From Klebsormidium nitens (lineage: Eukaryota; Streptophyta; Klebsormidiophyceae; Klebsormidiales; Klebsormidiaceae), in contig DF236959.1 of NCBI GenBank assembly GCA_000708835.1, positions 295,728 through 353,145 on the forward strand: a stretch of 57,418 nt of DNA. The letters are read 5' to 3'. The notes under the pieces are model-generated. The model saw only the letters and a program-made list of their open reading frames with translations, was not told the DNA's origin and did no database searches. Both the position numbers and the translations under genes were made by a program. Each line of letters begins with the position of its first letter. Within the stretch, counting starts at the first letter, position 1. Of the stretch, positions 22,857 to 35,500 are shown piece by piece.

Positions 22857-25800
22857 CTAATACATAATGCTGGCCGTCACCTGATCCGCGTACTCCCGGT
22901 CCAGACCGCTCAACGCCCGGTACAGATCGCCCCAGAACGGCTTGCGCGCGCGCAGCGCGCGTATGCGGTTATCCGCAAACACGTTGAGTAACGGCGCCAC
23001 AAACATCTCCCCGAACATGATCCTGCGCGCGTACTGGTACGCGTCACCGTCCCGCCACGTGTCAAGCGGGAAGAGCAGGTTTTGGGTCAGCTTGTGGGTG
23101 CAGTAGTGATCCAGGGAATGCATGACCGTGTGCAGCCAGAACGTTTCGAAGGGGACCAGCTCCCGGTCGATGACGTGGCGCTCCATGGCCGCGCGCAGCG
23201 CGCCGCGCGACGCGAAGAGGAAGCGCGTGAAGCGCGAGTTGACCGCGGAGAACGCGCACGGTGCGGCGGTCTGGTGCTGGTGCAGGAAGATCTGGCAAGG
23301 GGAGGGCTAACCGAAAAGATTTGGGCCGGTTAAGGTTATATCCAATCGGAATTTAGGTACACGCTCAAGGGCGAAAGGTTTGAAAATGCACTCCGTTTTC
23401 TGACGAGTTTGACGGCCGCAAAACGCGCCAGCCCGATGCTGGCGGCGAACCTCTGCCGCAGGTGGTAACCGAGAGTGGTTAAGGTCGGGTTAGGTGGCAA
23501 TCTCCTTCTCTCTCTCTTGCCAACACGTTTAAGAGCAGGAACTAGAAACGCAAGTCACCGGCCGCAAAGGCGACCCGCCATGTGGGTTTGGCAATTGTTT
23601 GGCTTTTGAAGTAGCGTGCAATTGAAAGGCGAGTTTGGATTCCATCGCATCCAAAACAGAGTCTGTGGTGAGATGCTTATCAGAATCTTTGTCCATTTTG
23701 TGATGGTTCGCAACAGCTGTCGTTTCAGAAAAAGAAGAGCATCCGTTTCTAGCGGAGGGATTTTGCCCGGAAGGATTTTGAAATATCATCGCAAGTACAG
23801 GCATCCTTAAATCAGAGCTTTGTGGCGTTCGCGACGTAAGAAGATAATAGGTGGTCAGCAAACAGGTTGAGGTTCATGACCCTTATCGTGGGGAATTCTG
23901 CGTTCCAACCTCACGGAAGATATCCTCTCTTGAATCCGGAAGAAATAGATTTTTCAATCAAACTCAACCTCGGATCTCTCCATCTTCGTTCGACGGCCGA
24001 ACCATTGGAGGATGTACGTACGCGTAGCTTATGGTAATACTCACATAGATTGAACAGATGATAAGGACGGTATTGCACGGCGCAGGTGAAGAAGGGAAGA
24101 CTAGCACAGGAGACCGCATCTGATACGACAGGGTCAAACATTCGCTGACAAACCGTTTGGTCTTGAAGTGCTGTACTAGAGTCAGGACCTTCAGTCTTTA
24201 AGCCAATCATGTCGGCTTCAAAGGGTGAAGGATCTCAGTTTCCAAAAGTCCTCCGGTTATCCGTTCTGAACTCGAGCTTTTCGGGAATACTAACCAAGGA
24301 TGCGTCCTGGACGAAGTCTTCAACCGATCAAGATTCGGCGACTTGTCACAGAATGTTTTGGCCCGTAACCACGAACGGTTATGGGCTGGCTATGGGCTCA
24401 TTTAAACTGGGTTGAGCGTCCAGTGACCAGGATTGGGCGGTAACAATCCTTTGAACGAGGTTGAAGACCGGTAATCTGTTTGAGAACAAGAGACTCGTTT
24501 TGACAATCAGCCTGGTTAGCAGCCAAAATCTTCGTGCGAGGTAAAAGTACGTGTTGCGAGCACGTAGTATTTTTTCTCTCATCGATATGGAATCAAATAT
24601 ATCCAAAAGTGCGTTGAACCCCTCATGGCCTCACCTCATCACACGCGTCCGTCACTAACGACTCTATCTCGACGGGCATTCCGTACAGCATCGGCCCGTT
24701 AACCGCCCGGTTAGCGGCCGCCGGGCTGAAAACGGTGTACAGCAGGTGCCAATTCAGCGGCAAAGTGCCGTAAGCCGCCTCCGGTAGAAGTGGGCGGTAA
24801 TTGGCGGCCAGGAGAGTCTTGACGAGGCGGTTCGAGCCCGCGTGCGACTTTCCGTGGAAGGCAGTCACGTGGTACACGTGGAGGGTGGCGTATATCTGCT
24901 CGCGGCTGGTGACGTCAGCGCCGTTGCGCGTAAAAGTGATGACGCGGTTCTCATCCTGGAATCGGGCGAAGCAGAAAGGAGGTTGATCTTGTCGAGTCGA
25001 CAAGTCGATTCGAGTCGAGTCCAGTCGAAAGTCGAGTCACCGAGTTGGAGTTGCTCTTATTTATACAGGCGAAGCGCGCCAGAATGGGGTGCCATTCAAT
25101 GACAATCTTCGATTGGTCTGCCTTGGACGTGTTTAATATTGATCTGATGTCTCTTCGTCGACTTGGATGCGACTGTCGATGTTAAGCAGCCGAATGGGAA
25201 CGGATAATCAGTCTGGCGAACCGCTGAAGACGGATCAAGTAAGGTGCATCTGAAGCGTAAGTGGTGCGATTTTTCCCTCTGTCAAAACTACATCCAAATC
25301 CACTTTGAGATAGCTGGGATTCTCGTTCGCTCTTGGAAATGGATATGGTGTACACTAGAAACAAGCTATATGCTTCAAAGACTGCGAAGGCCCCTATCTG
25401 AGTGAGACTAAGCTAGGTCGTCTCATCGCATGAGCACACGCGGGGCGAGTTTTACAGTAGAACTTTAGAAGTCTGTCAATGTCACGGGGCGTGCTGACAC
25501 ACAATCTGCAAACAACTTCTGGCGAGATGACGAAACACGATGTGAAAGTTCTAGGATCTCCCGACAAACCTTGGCTCAAATGAAAGATTTTAAAGTGATG
25601 GAAGCCGGGTTTGCCAACGTACAAACTTGCGCACTGAATCGTGCCCGCGACTGGAAACGAAACTCAAGGAAGACAATGAGAAGTTAAGAATGGAAAGCTC
25701 CGACTGCCAAGAAACCCCTGATTCCAGTCGTACCCTGACTCAATTAGAAGGTACGTGCTCCGCACCCCTTAGTAACCCCCCTAACTTCCAAACTAACCCT

Positions 25801-26555
25801 GGCCGTCCCAGTGCGGTTACCTTATTTTTGTCTAGCTTCGCAATATCTTTTTCAAGTTTGATCGGTTCAATCATTCGTAAAACCCAGCTTCATACAAGAC
25901 GACTAAGTACCGCAAAGTTACAGCTGGCAGACTGCCGCCACTCGGCTACCTTTGCCCCTTACCTTTCGATCGCCCTCCGAGATGAAAGGCGGTTTTCATC
26001 TTTTCCTGTTCACAGCTCTCTTGGGTGCTAAGCAGGCTGACTATCAGACTGAGTCTCTTGTTATCGAACACATTACTAGGCTTTAACCTCGTTCCAGGGC
26101 TGGTTACCGCCCAATTCTGGTTATCTGACAGTCAACACGATTGAAGCAGCCCATAGCCAGCCCATAATAAAAAAATCCTGTGTTCATTGAACCCACAAGA
26201 GAACCGCTGTACAAGAGTTTACCTTGTCATACAGCAAAGTCCAGCTCTCCAGCACCCGCCCCGAGACCGTCAAACTCGCGCCTTTCACTTCCACGCACAT
26301 CAGCCTCTTGCCCCGGCTGCCCGGTACGACGCGCGCCAGCGACGCGATGCTTGTGCCCTCCACATACGCTATGATGTCCGTGTCGTCCGGCTTATGATAA
26401 GTCGCCAGCGCGAAAGGGAGCGTCAGCAGCGTGTAGAGCCAGGTAAGAAGGTAGCACGGGGTTTGGAGGATCCAGAACGCGAGGAAGTTGGGGAGCAGCG
26501 CGAGCGTGGGGCGGCAATCGTAGAACGCGTTCCGCAAATCGGCCCCGCGTCCCAT
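22857..26555 (-). CDS. Unknown membrane-associated protein, three exons
   Basis: Exons 26555-26223, 24955-24635 and 23291-22857 are all phase 0 with GT-AG ends and give 362 residues, closed by two consecutive TAG codons. Residues about 18-52 are strongly hydrophobic (LLTWLYTLLTLPFALATY) and probably form one or two membrane helices after a short basic N-terminus. The middle exon has HVTAFHGKSHAGSN. The last exon has a histidine cluster (HTVMHSLDHYCTHK) and a helical C-terminus. I do not recognise the family. The histidines could bind metal, which is only a guess. Coding-exon GC is high while both introns are AT-rich and carry copies of a dispersed repeat. Confidence 0.78.
24377..24545 (-). 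repeat. Dispersed repeat, copy 1 (inverted)
   Basis: Lies in intron 2 of the unknown membrane gene. Its complement aligns with 26024-26168 and 28171-28331 over about 150 bases, sharing CAGGCTGATT-like, CTGGTT/GGTTACCGCCCA-like and AGCCAGCCCA words. No transposase or tRNA-type promoter was seen, so it is probably a non-autonomous element. Confidence 0.65.
24990..25045. repeat. Simple repeat of GTCGA/GAGTC units
   Basis: A run of GTCGAGTC-type units in intron 1 of the unknown membrane gene, just upstream of its second exon on the coding strand. No function is evident. Confidence 0.6.
26024..26168 (+). repeat. Dispersed repeat, copy 2
   Basis: Lies in intron 1 of the unknown membrane gene, opposite in orientation to copy 1. 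It shares GCTAAGCAGGCTGA-like, GGTTACCGCCCAAT and CATAGCCAGCCCATAA words with the other copies. Confidence 0.65.
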
Positions 26556-29500
26556 GGCTAATTACATCAGGACGGCTTGTGTTTGATCACACGCGGACGG
26601 CTGTCCAGCGTGAAAAAGCGAATGGACACGTCCGCTTTGCTTGCAATTCTAGAGGTGTTTAGTTCAGCTCTTGCGGAAAACGGGTGGGGACCCAAAGGTT
26701 GCTTCACTCCGGCTGTAAAAGGAAACACCTTCTATTGTTGTTGCAGGCTTGGGTGATCCGGAGTGGCAGTTTCCTTACGGGCCGTCAACTTGCGGGGAAG
26801 GAAGCTCAAACCGACTTCCAGCTCCAGCAACTTTTTGTATTCTTGTGAACGACGTCTCGAAGCTGCCAGTCTGCAGATTAGCCTCACATCTAACCAGACC
26901 AGCTTTAATTACAGTGAATGTTATCCGGCCCAAAGGCAGTAGTACTACTGCTGAAGATTGCAACTCAAAAGACTATTGATCGGCAGCACATGAGACTCCT
27001 TCACCTCCTAGCCTGCAATTCGGTCCCAACATCCTGGGCGTGTGGAAAGCAGTGTGTCAATAACCTCCAGAAGCTGAGACAGCGATCTTCCGATCTAACT
27101 TCAAGGGCTCCTTCGCAAATCTGTCCGCCAAAAAAGCCGCGATAGACATTCCCATCTTTTGTGTATTTCCTTTGCAACTGCACTCCTACCCTTGGGTCAA
27201 TACAGTAGTGATCCTAAGTATTCTACCGCTGCGCCGGCGCGCCGTGATGTATAGTGACGCATAGTGGCAGCTGCTTGACTGCTTAATCTGCACTAGTCGC
27301 CAGCAGCTTGTCGACTCTGACACCGATTCTGGCTCTCTTGCCTGTTGGCCCCCAGCTGTTCATAGCATAACACGATCTTCGATTACAGTGGTTCATGCAT
27401 ATTGCAAGTTCTGCAAAAGCAATCCGAAATGGGAGTACTGGTCAACTTCGTTACCTCTCTGTCTTCTTGCATCGTCATCACTGTTCAACGACGTACGGTA
27501 CTGAAAGACGTTCGAGTTCGCACGGGTAAGACTGCATTGACCGGACGCTCGGACGCCTTGAAGATATTTCCGGCGGCGCGCGCGGTGGTTAGGACTCGGT
27601 TTCACTGGGCTGATCGTACGGCTCGATGACACTACGAAGACCCATCGACGGCTACTTTCATCACTTTGAGACCACATGCTCCACATGGCTTCAATGATTG
27701 GACAAGTCTGAGAGATGTCAATCACCTTCTGGGCCGATCAGGCCTTTAACTCTAGCAAAAGGGGTGAGCCCCATGAGCCCGTCTTCGCAAAGTTACCACG
27801 TCTTGTTTATTCCCCAAATTTCGTCCTTGCTTACCTGACTGCTTTACCTGACTGCTTTACCTGCAAGTTCGGATCTTTTGCTGTGAATAAATCTCGATAA
27901 TCTCAGGTTGTAGAATCCGAGCCTTGGAGGCGGCTCGTACTGTTGCTGACTTGACAGCGGATCGATGTTGCAAACCTGCCAACTCATACACTTCTGAGTT
28001 CCAAACCTCGACACTTCCAGTCATTTTCTGTACGCGGTTCTTCAAATGTAATACAAGTGTAGTGGTTGATCCAGTGGGCACTCGCACACGCCTCAGTCGC
28101 AAAGCTCAGCTGGAATCTCATGACTTATGAGGTGCCGACATCCCTAGCCTGGCGATTCTGCCACAAGAAGTTCTGGCTGCTAGCCAGGCTGATTACCAAA
28201 CTGAAGTCCCAGGTTATTGGACCATTAACCGGTCTAAATAAGCTTGTTTCAAGGTTGGTTACTGCCCACGTCTGATCAACGGACAGTTAACCTCTTCATA
28301 AGCAACCCATGTTAGCCAGCCCATTGCCAGCTCACAACCATCCATACTTAAGGACCGAAAACCCCTGAGCTGATCCTCGAATAACAACACGGATCACTCG
28401 ACGAATGTAATCCACTAAGGGGTGCTAGCTGCAGCATGACCAACTTGGCTTACGCATTGACGACGTCGAAACACGCATTATGACAGTACCGTGAGGTCAC
28501 GACGACTGTGTTGCACAAGAATTGATACAACTTCATCAGAGGCAGCAAAGTACAACGTTGTCAAACTTGAAAAAGACTCAAAGCTGTGTATGGCTGTAAA
28601 TTCACTGCCCAGATTACCCTTGCTTGCGTTCTTGGGCTATCGGCGTCAGATCGGCGTCGGAACGAGTGAGTCCGGGCCCAGGGACACCCCTGTTCGATTC
28701 GAAAAATCGGAGAAGACGTCCGCTTCAATGTGGAGGAAAAGGTCCTGTCAGATGTCAATGGGTACCTACACTAATCGCAGGAATGCAATTAATTCTCGAA
28801 GCTGCTCAATTATTTTCCATCACGAGAAAGAGATCTGGATGCATGGCGGCGGATTTGAAGGAAGCAGTCACATTTTCCTCTCCCTTCTGCATCTATTTAG
28901 AAGTGAATTAAAATCCTCCAAACGAACTATCCAAATAATCATCAGGAACCTTTTCCAAGTCGGTACCGCGTAGCTTAGACCTTGTTGGCGAAATGAATCT
29001 TCCTACAAATATTGTTACATCATTCTCATGAGACTCCAGAACTGTGCGAAAAGCCACGTACGCAGTTTTGCTAGTTGCAATGACCAACAAATAGAGAATG
29101 AACTGGTGATCAGTGATTTCCGAGTCACATCGAACCCCCTGATCAGACGAGTAGTCCTACTTCTAGAGTTCATGGAATTCCATGACGTGACAATTGACCT
29201 CAACCATACACTCTCGGAATAGTCGGCCAATCATCGCATCGAATTAAGTCCCTTACTGACGGATCCATCGTTGATGTGACCGTCTTTTCCAAGCTCCAAG
29301 CAGTCTTAAAACTCATCTCGGATTCTGGTAAAGAGGGCATTCCAATTCTTGAGTGCTCCGTCCCTCGTCTACATAATGGACGATATTTGCTGGCTCTAGA
29401 GTTTGTTCCTTGAGATCCTACCACTTCCATTTGTAGCTTGAAACGCCTGCGCAGACGCCGAGCGCCCTTTCTAAGCAAAATATTCAGGAGGCAAGGACAG

Positions 29501-29907
29501 GACAAAGGAGCTTTTTAACGTGGGGGCAGAGAAAGCAGAAGAGATCCTTTTGAAGGGAAGGCGCCTCGGTAAGTCGAAGATGTTGTTTTCAATGGAAAGC
29601 AGAAGGGAGACGTGAGAAGGTAGAACAGCTCACATTCGAACTCATTTGTTTCAACTGCTGAAGCACTTTAAGAGCTTCCCCGTGGCAGGAAAACAACGGA
29701 GGCGCAAAGGAAGGAAGGGCAAACAGTTAGAGCTCAATCGCTTTGGATTCTACTGTCTGGTCGCACCGAAGACATAATCTGGTTACGGGGGCAAAACGCT
29801 CAGGTGAAAGTGAAAAGTCGTTCTGTCCAACGACAAAAGCCTCAAAAGGTTTCTCTTCAAGAGCTCAGTGCTCCCAAAAGCTTCTAATTTTAAGAGGCCA
29901 ACCAGAC
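26556..29907. other. Long stretch without a supported gene; two coding-like fragments
   Basis: Two pieces look coding by composition. One on plus (29201-29415) ends LALEFVP with TGA and has SIVDVTVFSKLQAV. One on minus (29090-28908) has TAYVAFRTVLESHENDV. Neither has an ATG-plus-splice context or a recognisable family. A third copy of the dispersed repeat lies at 28171-28331. The region may hold a dead gene or a poorly visible one. Confidence 0.35.
28171..28331 (+). repeat. Dispersed repeat, copy 3
   Basis: Same orientation as copy 2 and more diverged. Shared words include GCTAGCCAGGCTGATTAC and GTTAGCCAGCCCAT. It lies in intergenic DNA. Confidence 0.6.
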
Positions 29908-30978
29908 ATGGCCACGTGTCTCGAACCCAGCAACCTGAAGAGTCTTGCGGCGTTACAGGCCCTAAAGCGCCTCCACGTGTGGGACGCGGACTTCAAGAAG
30001 ATGCGCGAGCGGCACCGCGCGGCCGCGCTGCGGCTGCACCCGGACAAAGCCCCGAGGACCGGGGGCGACAGAATGCGCGAGCTCAACGGCGCGTACGCAA
30101 TGGCCAAGACGCCGGAGCTGCACTTCGCTCTATCGCAGCTGGATCTGAAAGCGCGCGCGCGGGAGGAGGACCGCGCGCACGCGTTGAGAAGGCGGGAAAC
30201 GATGCAGAAAGAGACAGGGGAGGGTGCCCCGGGGGAGCAGAAGCGGGGGGAAAGTGCCCGGGGACTGAGGGCGGGGAAAAAGGAGGAACTAGAAAGGGCG
30301 GAGAAGAGGAAGGCGGAATTGATGGCGAAGCTGCGGGAGCATGACCGGAAATTGAGAGAAGCGGTTGAGGGGAAACGGAATGTACCGGAAGAACGGAAAG
30401 TTGGAAAGACCTATTTCGAGGGGCGAAAGGAGCAGGGGGGAGCAGAAAAGGAGAGGGAGAGGCGGATAAGGCACGGAGAGGACGGGGTTGTGTTGAATGC
30501 AAGAATCTTCTGCGAAGATTCTGAAGACGGAGAGAATCTGAGAAAGGAACATAACCTGAGCGGGGAGAAAGAACGGAACGGAACGGAGGAGTTCGGAGAA
30601 GCACAGGAGCGGAAGCGACGGGGGTTGGAGGACTTCGCGAGAGGAGTAGAGTTCAGTTGGAGAGAGGAGCTTAGGAAAGCGCGCGCGCAGATGGGCCGCC
30701 AGACGACGATCCTAGATAAGCTGCGGGAAGAGGCGCGGAACTTCGGCGCGGGGGGAGAGTTTGGCACGGGTTCCGGGCCCCCGGAGGAATCCGAGGCAGG
30801 GATCGGGAGTAACGCTCGCGCAAAATGCGCGCAACAAGAGCGAGAGCGCGCGCGAACACCCGTCGATGAGCTGATTGGTAGGATCATGGAGAAGATTCGG
30901 ATCATGGAGGTGAAGAACGAAGAGCGACTGGATGCCTACCGCGCAACTAGACTGAGTGAAAGAGCAGATGGGGCGTGA
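29908..30978 (+). CDS. J-domain (DnaJ-type) protein with a long charged coiled coil
   Basis: Single open frame of 356 residues from the ATG at 29908. The frame is open upstream to 29743, but the J domain starts just after this ATG. Residues about 12-75 form the J domain, with the HPD motif at 44-46 (RLHPDKAP) and a short helix III/IV region (MRELNGAYAMA). The rest is very rich in Glu, Arg and Lys and is predicted coiled coil, followed by a Gly-rich patch and a short C-terminal helix. It has no zinc-finger or C-terminal substrate-binding domain, so it is a type III J-protein. It would stimulate an Hsp70 ATPase; its client is unknown. It is intronless and GC-rich, unlike its neighbours, which suggests either a retrocopy or a rapidly evolving single-exon gene. 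Confidence 0.8.
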   Translation: MATCLEPSNLKSLAALQALKRLHVWDADFKKMRERHRAAALRLHPDKAPRTGGDRMRELNGAYAMAKTPELHFALSQLDLKARAREEDRAHALRRRETMQKETGEGAPGEQKRGESARGLRAGKKEELERAEKRKAELMAKLREHDRKLREAVEGKRNVPEERKVGKTYFEGRKEQGGAEKERERRIRHGEDGVVLNARIFCEDSEDGENLRKEHNLSGEKERNGTEEFGEAQERKRRGLEDFARGVEFSWREELRKARAQMGRQTTILDKLREEARNFGAGGEFGTGSGPPEESEAGIGSNARAKCAQQERERARTPVDELIGRIMEKIRIMEVKNEERLDAYRATRLSERADGA

Positions 30979-32546
30979 TGAGAAGTTGGAAGGAGTCGGA
31001 GGGTCAAAGGTCTCTGGGATAAGCGACAAGAGATTCGCCCACACAATTATGCAATTTCCAGGCGGCCAATGATCAAGTGGAACATTCAAGGAAGTGTATC
31101 GTAATCGTCCAACCAGGACTCCATAAGGCTTACATACACGTAATGTCGCATCGAGAATCAAAGAAGTATGTGTATACGGTGCTTGGCAAAGTACTCTGAA
31201 CGACTCCAAGGGCTATGCTTGGCACAGCTGCTAAGGAAGCGCCAGTTTTAGCTTCGAAATAAGTGGTCGGACTCGCGTTCATTAACGTGCGGTAGGCGCG
31301 CAGTCCAGTGCAGACGGCACCCCGGCATCACAAAACACTTACATAGATGCCAAATTGGGCCGTTCTGATTCCGGAGATAGTTCACATGAATTTGAATACA
31401 TTGACAACACGTTTACACTCGTGCCTTTCAGGGCATGCGATACACGATAAGGCAGGGACTCCTCCGAAAGGCGCGTACCGGAATACTAAAATCAGATCCC
31501 GCCGCCTATCCTCCCTCAATCAAACAAACAAACCTTTCCATAGAAAGTCTATTTTTTCCCTGACTTTTTTGACGGTCGTCCAACTCGTGTGAAGCTTGCA
31601 TACATGTGCCCTGCATGTCCGTGGACTGTCCGTGCAGGCGTCTCAGATCTGACCTAGGCTAGTGGCTTTTGTGCAACTAGCAATGACGTCTAATCTTCAA
31701 TCACTGCTTCAATGCACAACAGTGCATGCTGTACCGGCTCTTGTCTCATGGCAGTGGTACGTACTAACTTGTGATAAGATACTAAGCGCCTATTGGCATG
31801 TAAATTCCACGCGCGCAAATGCAAACTTATCGACGTCGTGCAAGCCGGTGCCCAGACCGACGGGCCCAGCATATTCGGGTGCCATCGCTGTAATTGACTT
31901 CCAAGTTGTCTTCGGGCATGTCAGTCAGGATACCCCCGTACGTGATCGACTCGTCACTGAAGCTAGCTGACACGCGCACGTACACGCCCGGCGGCCATGT
32001 ACGTGTACGTATGCGCTTACTTAAAACATGCGCAGTGTATGAATGCATGCATGATGATAACAGTCAGTGAGTCATGAGCTACTATGTTACTCTAGAATCC
32101 ATGTGCAAACATGGTCGATCTGCTGTTTGAATTAGCATGCCTCGGATCATGCTTAGATCTCGAGCTAGAACTTATGATCGAAGGCCCGCAGCAGCCACTT
32201 GCCTGATGAAAGCGCAGACTCGAGGGAGTGCAACTTATGATGAATACATGCCCGATTCGCAATTCACGTTGTCACTGCAGATCATGTCTGGCGCATGATA
32301 TCGGCAGGTAGAGGCAAGGGCAATCTAGTGGGATAATCGAATGTTCCGTCGTTGTTAATCACCTCTTACCCTTTGTTGTGTGAAAAGGCATATGCCTCTT
32401 CTCATGCCATGCACTCTCAAAGATGGACGGGGGTCCTTACACGTGTCTTCAATTGAAATCAATTGCCTCCAGAGCCAAGTTGCATCACAATGACACTTCG
32501 ACCGTCCGCTCTGATACTATTATCAATCTACAACGTTCCTGTCAGG
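30979..32546. other. Convergent intergenic region, no supported gene
   Basis: Between the 3' ends of the J-domain gene and the ALIX gene. AT-rich, with many GCATG/TACGT-type words and no coding-like frame. Confidence 0.4.
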
Positions 32547-35500
32547 CTAGCGATATCCTCCGGGCGCATAGTACGGTGGCGGCTGGCCATACGGCGGCTG
32601 CTGCTGAGGCGGGTTCTGCGGCGCCGGCTGTTGGTAACCATACCCCTGCCATTGCTGGTACCCGGGGGGGCCTTGTTGCGGTTGCGACTGATGTTGCTGC
32701 GCGCCGTACTCGTACCCCGACACCGGTTGGCCTTGAGTATAGTACGGATCGGCGTAGGGGGGGGGCGTCGAGTGCCCATACGACGGTGGCCCTGTCGGGG
32801 GCCCGTGGGAAGGGGGTCCGTGGTGCTGCGAAGGGGGGGGGTAGGACGGGGACGGACCATAGCCCGACGGCTGGGAGGGGGGGTAGGGGGACGGCTGCGA
32901 CTGCTGGTACGAAGGCTGCTGTCCCCCTCCAGGAGGGTGTTGCTCGTTTCGGGGGGGTGGTTGCATATGCTGCGGCTCGGGGCTGGGCTGCCGCCCCGGG
33001 CCTCCCCCTCCGAACAACGACTGTACAAACCCGAACGGCCCAGGTAGCTGCACCCCCGAGTGCTGCTGCGGCTGCGGGTGGGGGGGGGCGGTTGCTGGCG
33101 GCGCTCTCCTGGGGGGGGCCAGGCTGCGCGCCGTAGGGGGAGGGGTAGCCCCCCGGGCCGGCGGGCTTGTTCCCCCCCGAAATGGTCATGCTGGTCACCT
33201 GGCGCTGGAGGTCTTCCAGCATTTCGCTGAGCTGGATGTCGCGCGTCATGACGAAGTCGCCGCACTGCTGCTTGAGCGCGGTGATCGCGTCCTGGAGCGT
33301 GATGTAGAACTTGACGCCCTCGTTCATGTTCTCGCGCAGCTCGCGGTACTTGGCGGCCGCGCGGCTGATCTGGTCGACCACCTTGTCGCGCGCGCCTGCA
33401 GAGAGGAGCGTTCGAGTTATTACGTTCTAACGACGGAGAAGAAAACGACGAAAGCAGCTATACGTTTATCAGACGAAGGAAGGATAATATGCCGAAGCGG
33501 ACCCTCAAAAACGATTGGCTGGGAGGGAGAGAATGTGAGGAGATGAAGTCACGTCAAGCACCCGCTTTTGGGCGTCTGCGATCTGGTAGGAATGACTTTA
33601 CTGAGGAAGAAATTAACATTTCCGGTTGTGAGAATGTCATGCGTGCCCTTGAGAAGGGAAAAAGATTGGAGATGAGCATCGGGAAAACGGATCAAGTGCG
33701 GTCAGCAAATGCAGAAGAGCGGCCAAATTAAGGTCGTGGATGCCGTCTGAAAGGACTCCGCCTGAAGACTCCGCCTCACAAAACCTCGGTGACATGATAC
33801 TGCATTCTGTCGGCTTTGAAGAAAGGGCCGAACGATCAATGGGAGCTCCCAGGAACGCCTTTCTCAGCATTGCCATACACTGGAAGGGCCTAAAAGACGT
33901 GCAAACGTGTGCAACGCAAACCCAATTTAGAGCCTCTCTAGACAGGTTGGCAAAGCCTAGCAACAGATAACTGCACAGAATCAGCGAGGATTGACAATTG
34001 TGGTGTTTGCAGATGCTGACTATGGGGACCCGATTAGATAGGTCGTAAGTCAAGCAAAGATGCTAATTGTGGAAAACCTGATTGAGGAGGGTCACAGAAC
34101 AAGCCGCAGTAAGAAACACACCCCATGCAGCGAGGTAAAGCTTGTTGAAACAAGAGAAATACAAGGTATATCAAAGGGTCTCGATGCAGTGCTCGGTGAG
34201 AGCGACCGATCAAACTATGTCACGCATAGACGGAATGCCAATTCACTAAGTGGAAAGCTTAGAGATGGCCCGAGCCCTTCATCCAACTACTTAAGTTTTT
34301 ACTCGTACACGACTCCAGACAATTTTGACAACGTCGAGACAATCATTTCGGACGCAGCAACGTAATCGATGTGACTTGGTGCCTCCGAAGAGAGACTATG
34401 CTCGACCTTGGTATTGCATACGCTTTTTGGGCGCAATCCGTTTTTGCCACCACCGAACAACTCAAGGGAATCCAAGAGAAATGCGAAGAACCGAAGGGCT
34501 AACGATGAAGATATGGAAGGAGCTCAAGGGCACGAATCAAACGGCAGCTCAGAATTTACTTATTGTTCCAACTGAAAGAGCGGATCCACTTAGAGCATGG
34601 GCTCTGCTGCATTGCACACTCCAAAGGATTGGAAGGAAAGCTCCCAGACGTGCAATTCGTTATCGCCCTAGACAATCGCTGCACCAACAGTCGCAGCTGG
34701 TGCAGGAGTCAATCTCGACAATAAGGAAGTCCTGCCAAACTTAAGGAGCTCAAAAGTTCTCGAGCGTTGCTATCATGAAATCAGGACTTCAGCGGGATTA
34801 GAGGACAGCCTAGGTTTGATGGCCGCTGAAGTCCCGCCCGGAAGCTGGCTCGGTCAGTCATTATAGTGTCAAATCAGAAAAAGGCGCAATCGCTTGCAAG
34901 ATGCCGAACCCAGAAAGGGTCGTCCCTCAAACTACCACTCATCTTCAGGAGGAAGTTGGAGCGACAGGCTCCAAAGGTAGGCACTGCTCTGAAAGGGTCA
35001 GCTTTATCGGCGCAGTCCATCTTTGCCTAAGTCCTTATCTTTCAAAATCTAAGACAAGTGGGAATGAACTATCACGGGTTGGAAAGTACGACCACAATGT
35101 CGACAAGCTCAAACCACGGAGGACGAGCGCGGCGGAAGCATCGGACTTACCTCGATACTCTGCCAGCTGGAAAGCTTGCACGAAGAGGTCGTTCTGGTCC
35201 TGCAAGTCGCAAAAAACAGCTCCTTCAGGTGGTTTGCAACAGCAAAAAATTGGCTAGAAAGCCTTTGTCAATAGGACGGATCGCCCAATCAAGTCCTGTG
35301 AAGCAAGTGCACCAAACCAGCGATGAGAAGACAAAACTCTCCCCTACTATTTGCAACTTATAAAGTCAACCCGTGTGAAGACGGGAGGTCACTCCTGGCC
35401 GACGGCAGAGCATTTGGCGTGTCCCCACAAATTGGTTGTGGCCCTGGCACTGCAATCTTTTGCTGCCGCCTCCAGCATTCTCAACTCCATCTTACATGAG

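Noticed and set aside
23062-23333. Arg/Ala-rich frames on both strands
   Set aside because: Shadows of the last exon of the unknown membrane gene, whose three exons join in phase.
27180-27245. tRNA-like stretch on the minus strand (GGCGCAGCGGTAGAA)
   Set aside because: It resembles a tRNA D-arm but I could not find a T-loop (GGTTCGA-type) or an acceptor stem at the right distance. At best it is a tRNA-derived fragment.
30083-30905. Ser/Pro-rich minus-strand frames
   Set aside because: They are antisense shadows of the charged coiled coil of the J-domain protein.
32528-33265. Long plus- and minus-strand frames over the Pro-rich ALIX tail
   Set aside because: GC-rich repetitive sequence stays open in many frames. 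The BRO1/V-domain gene and its splice phase fix the true frame.
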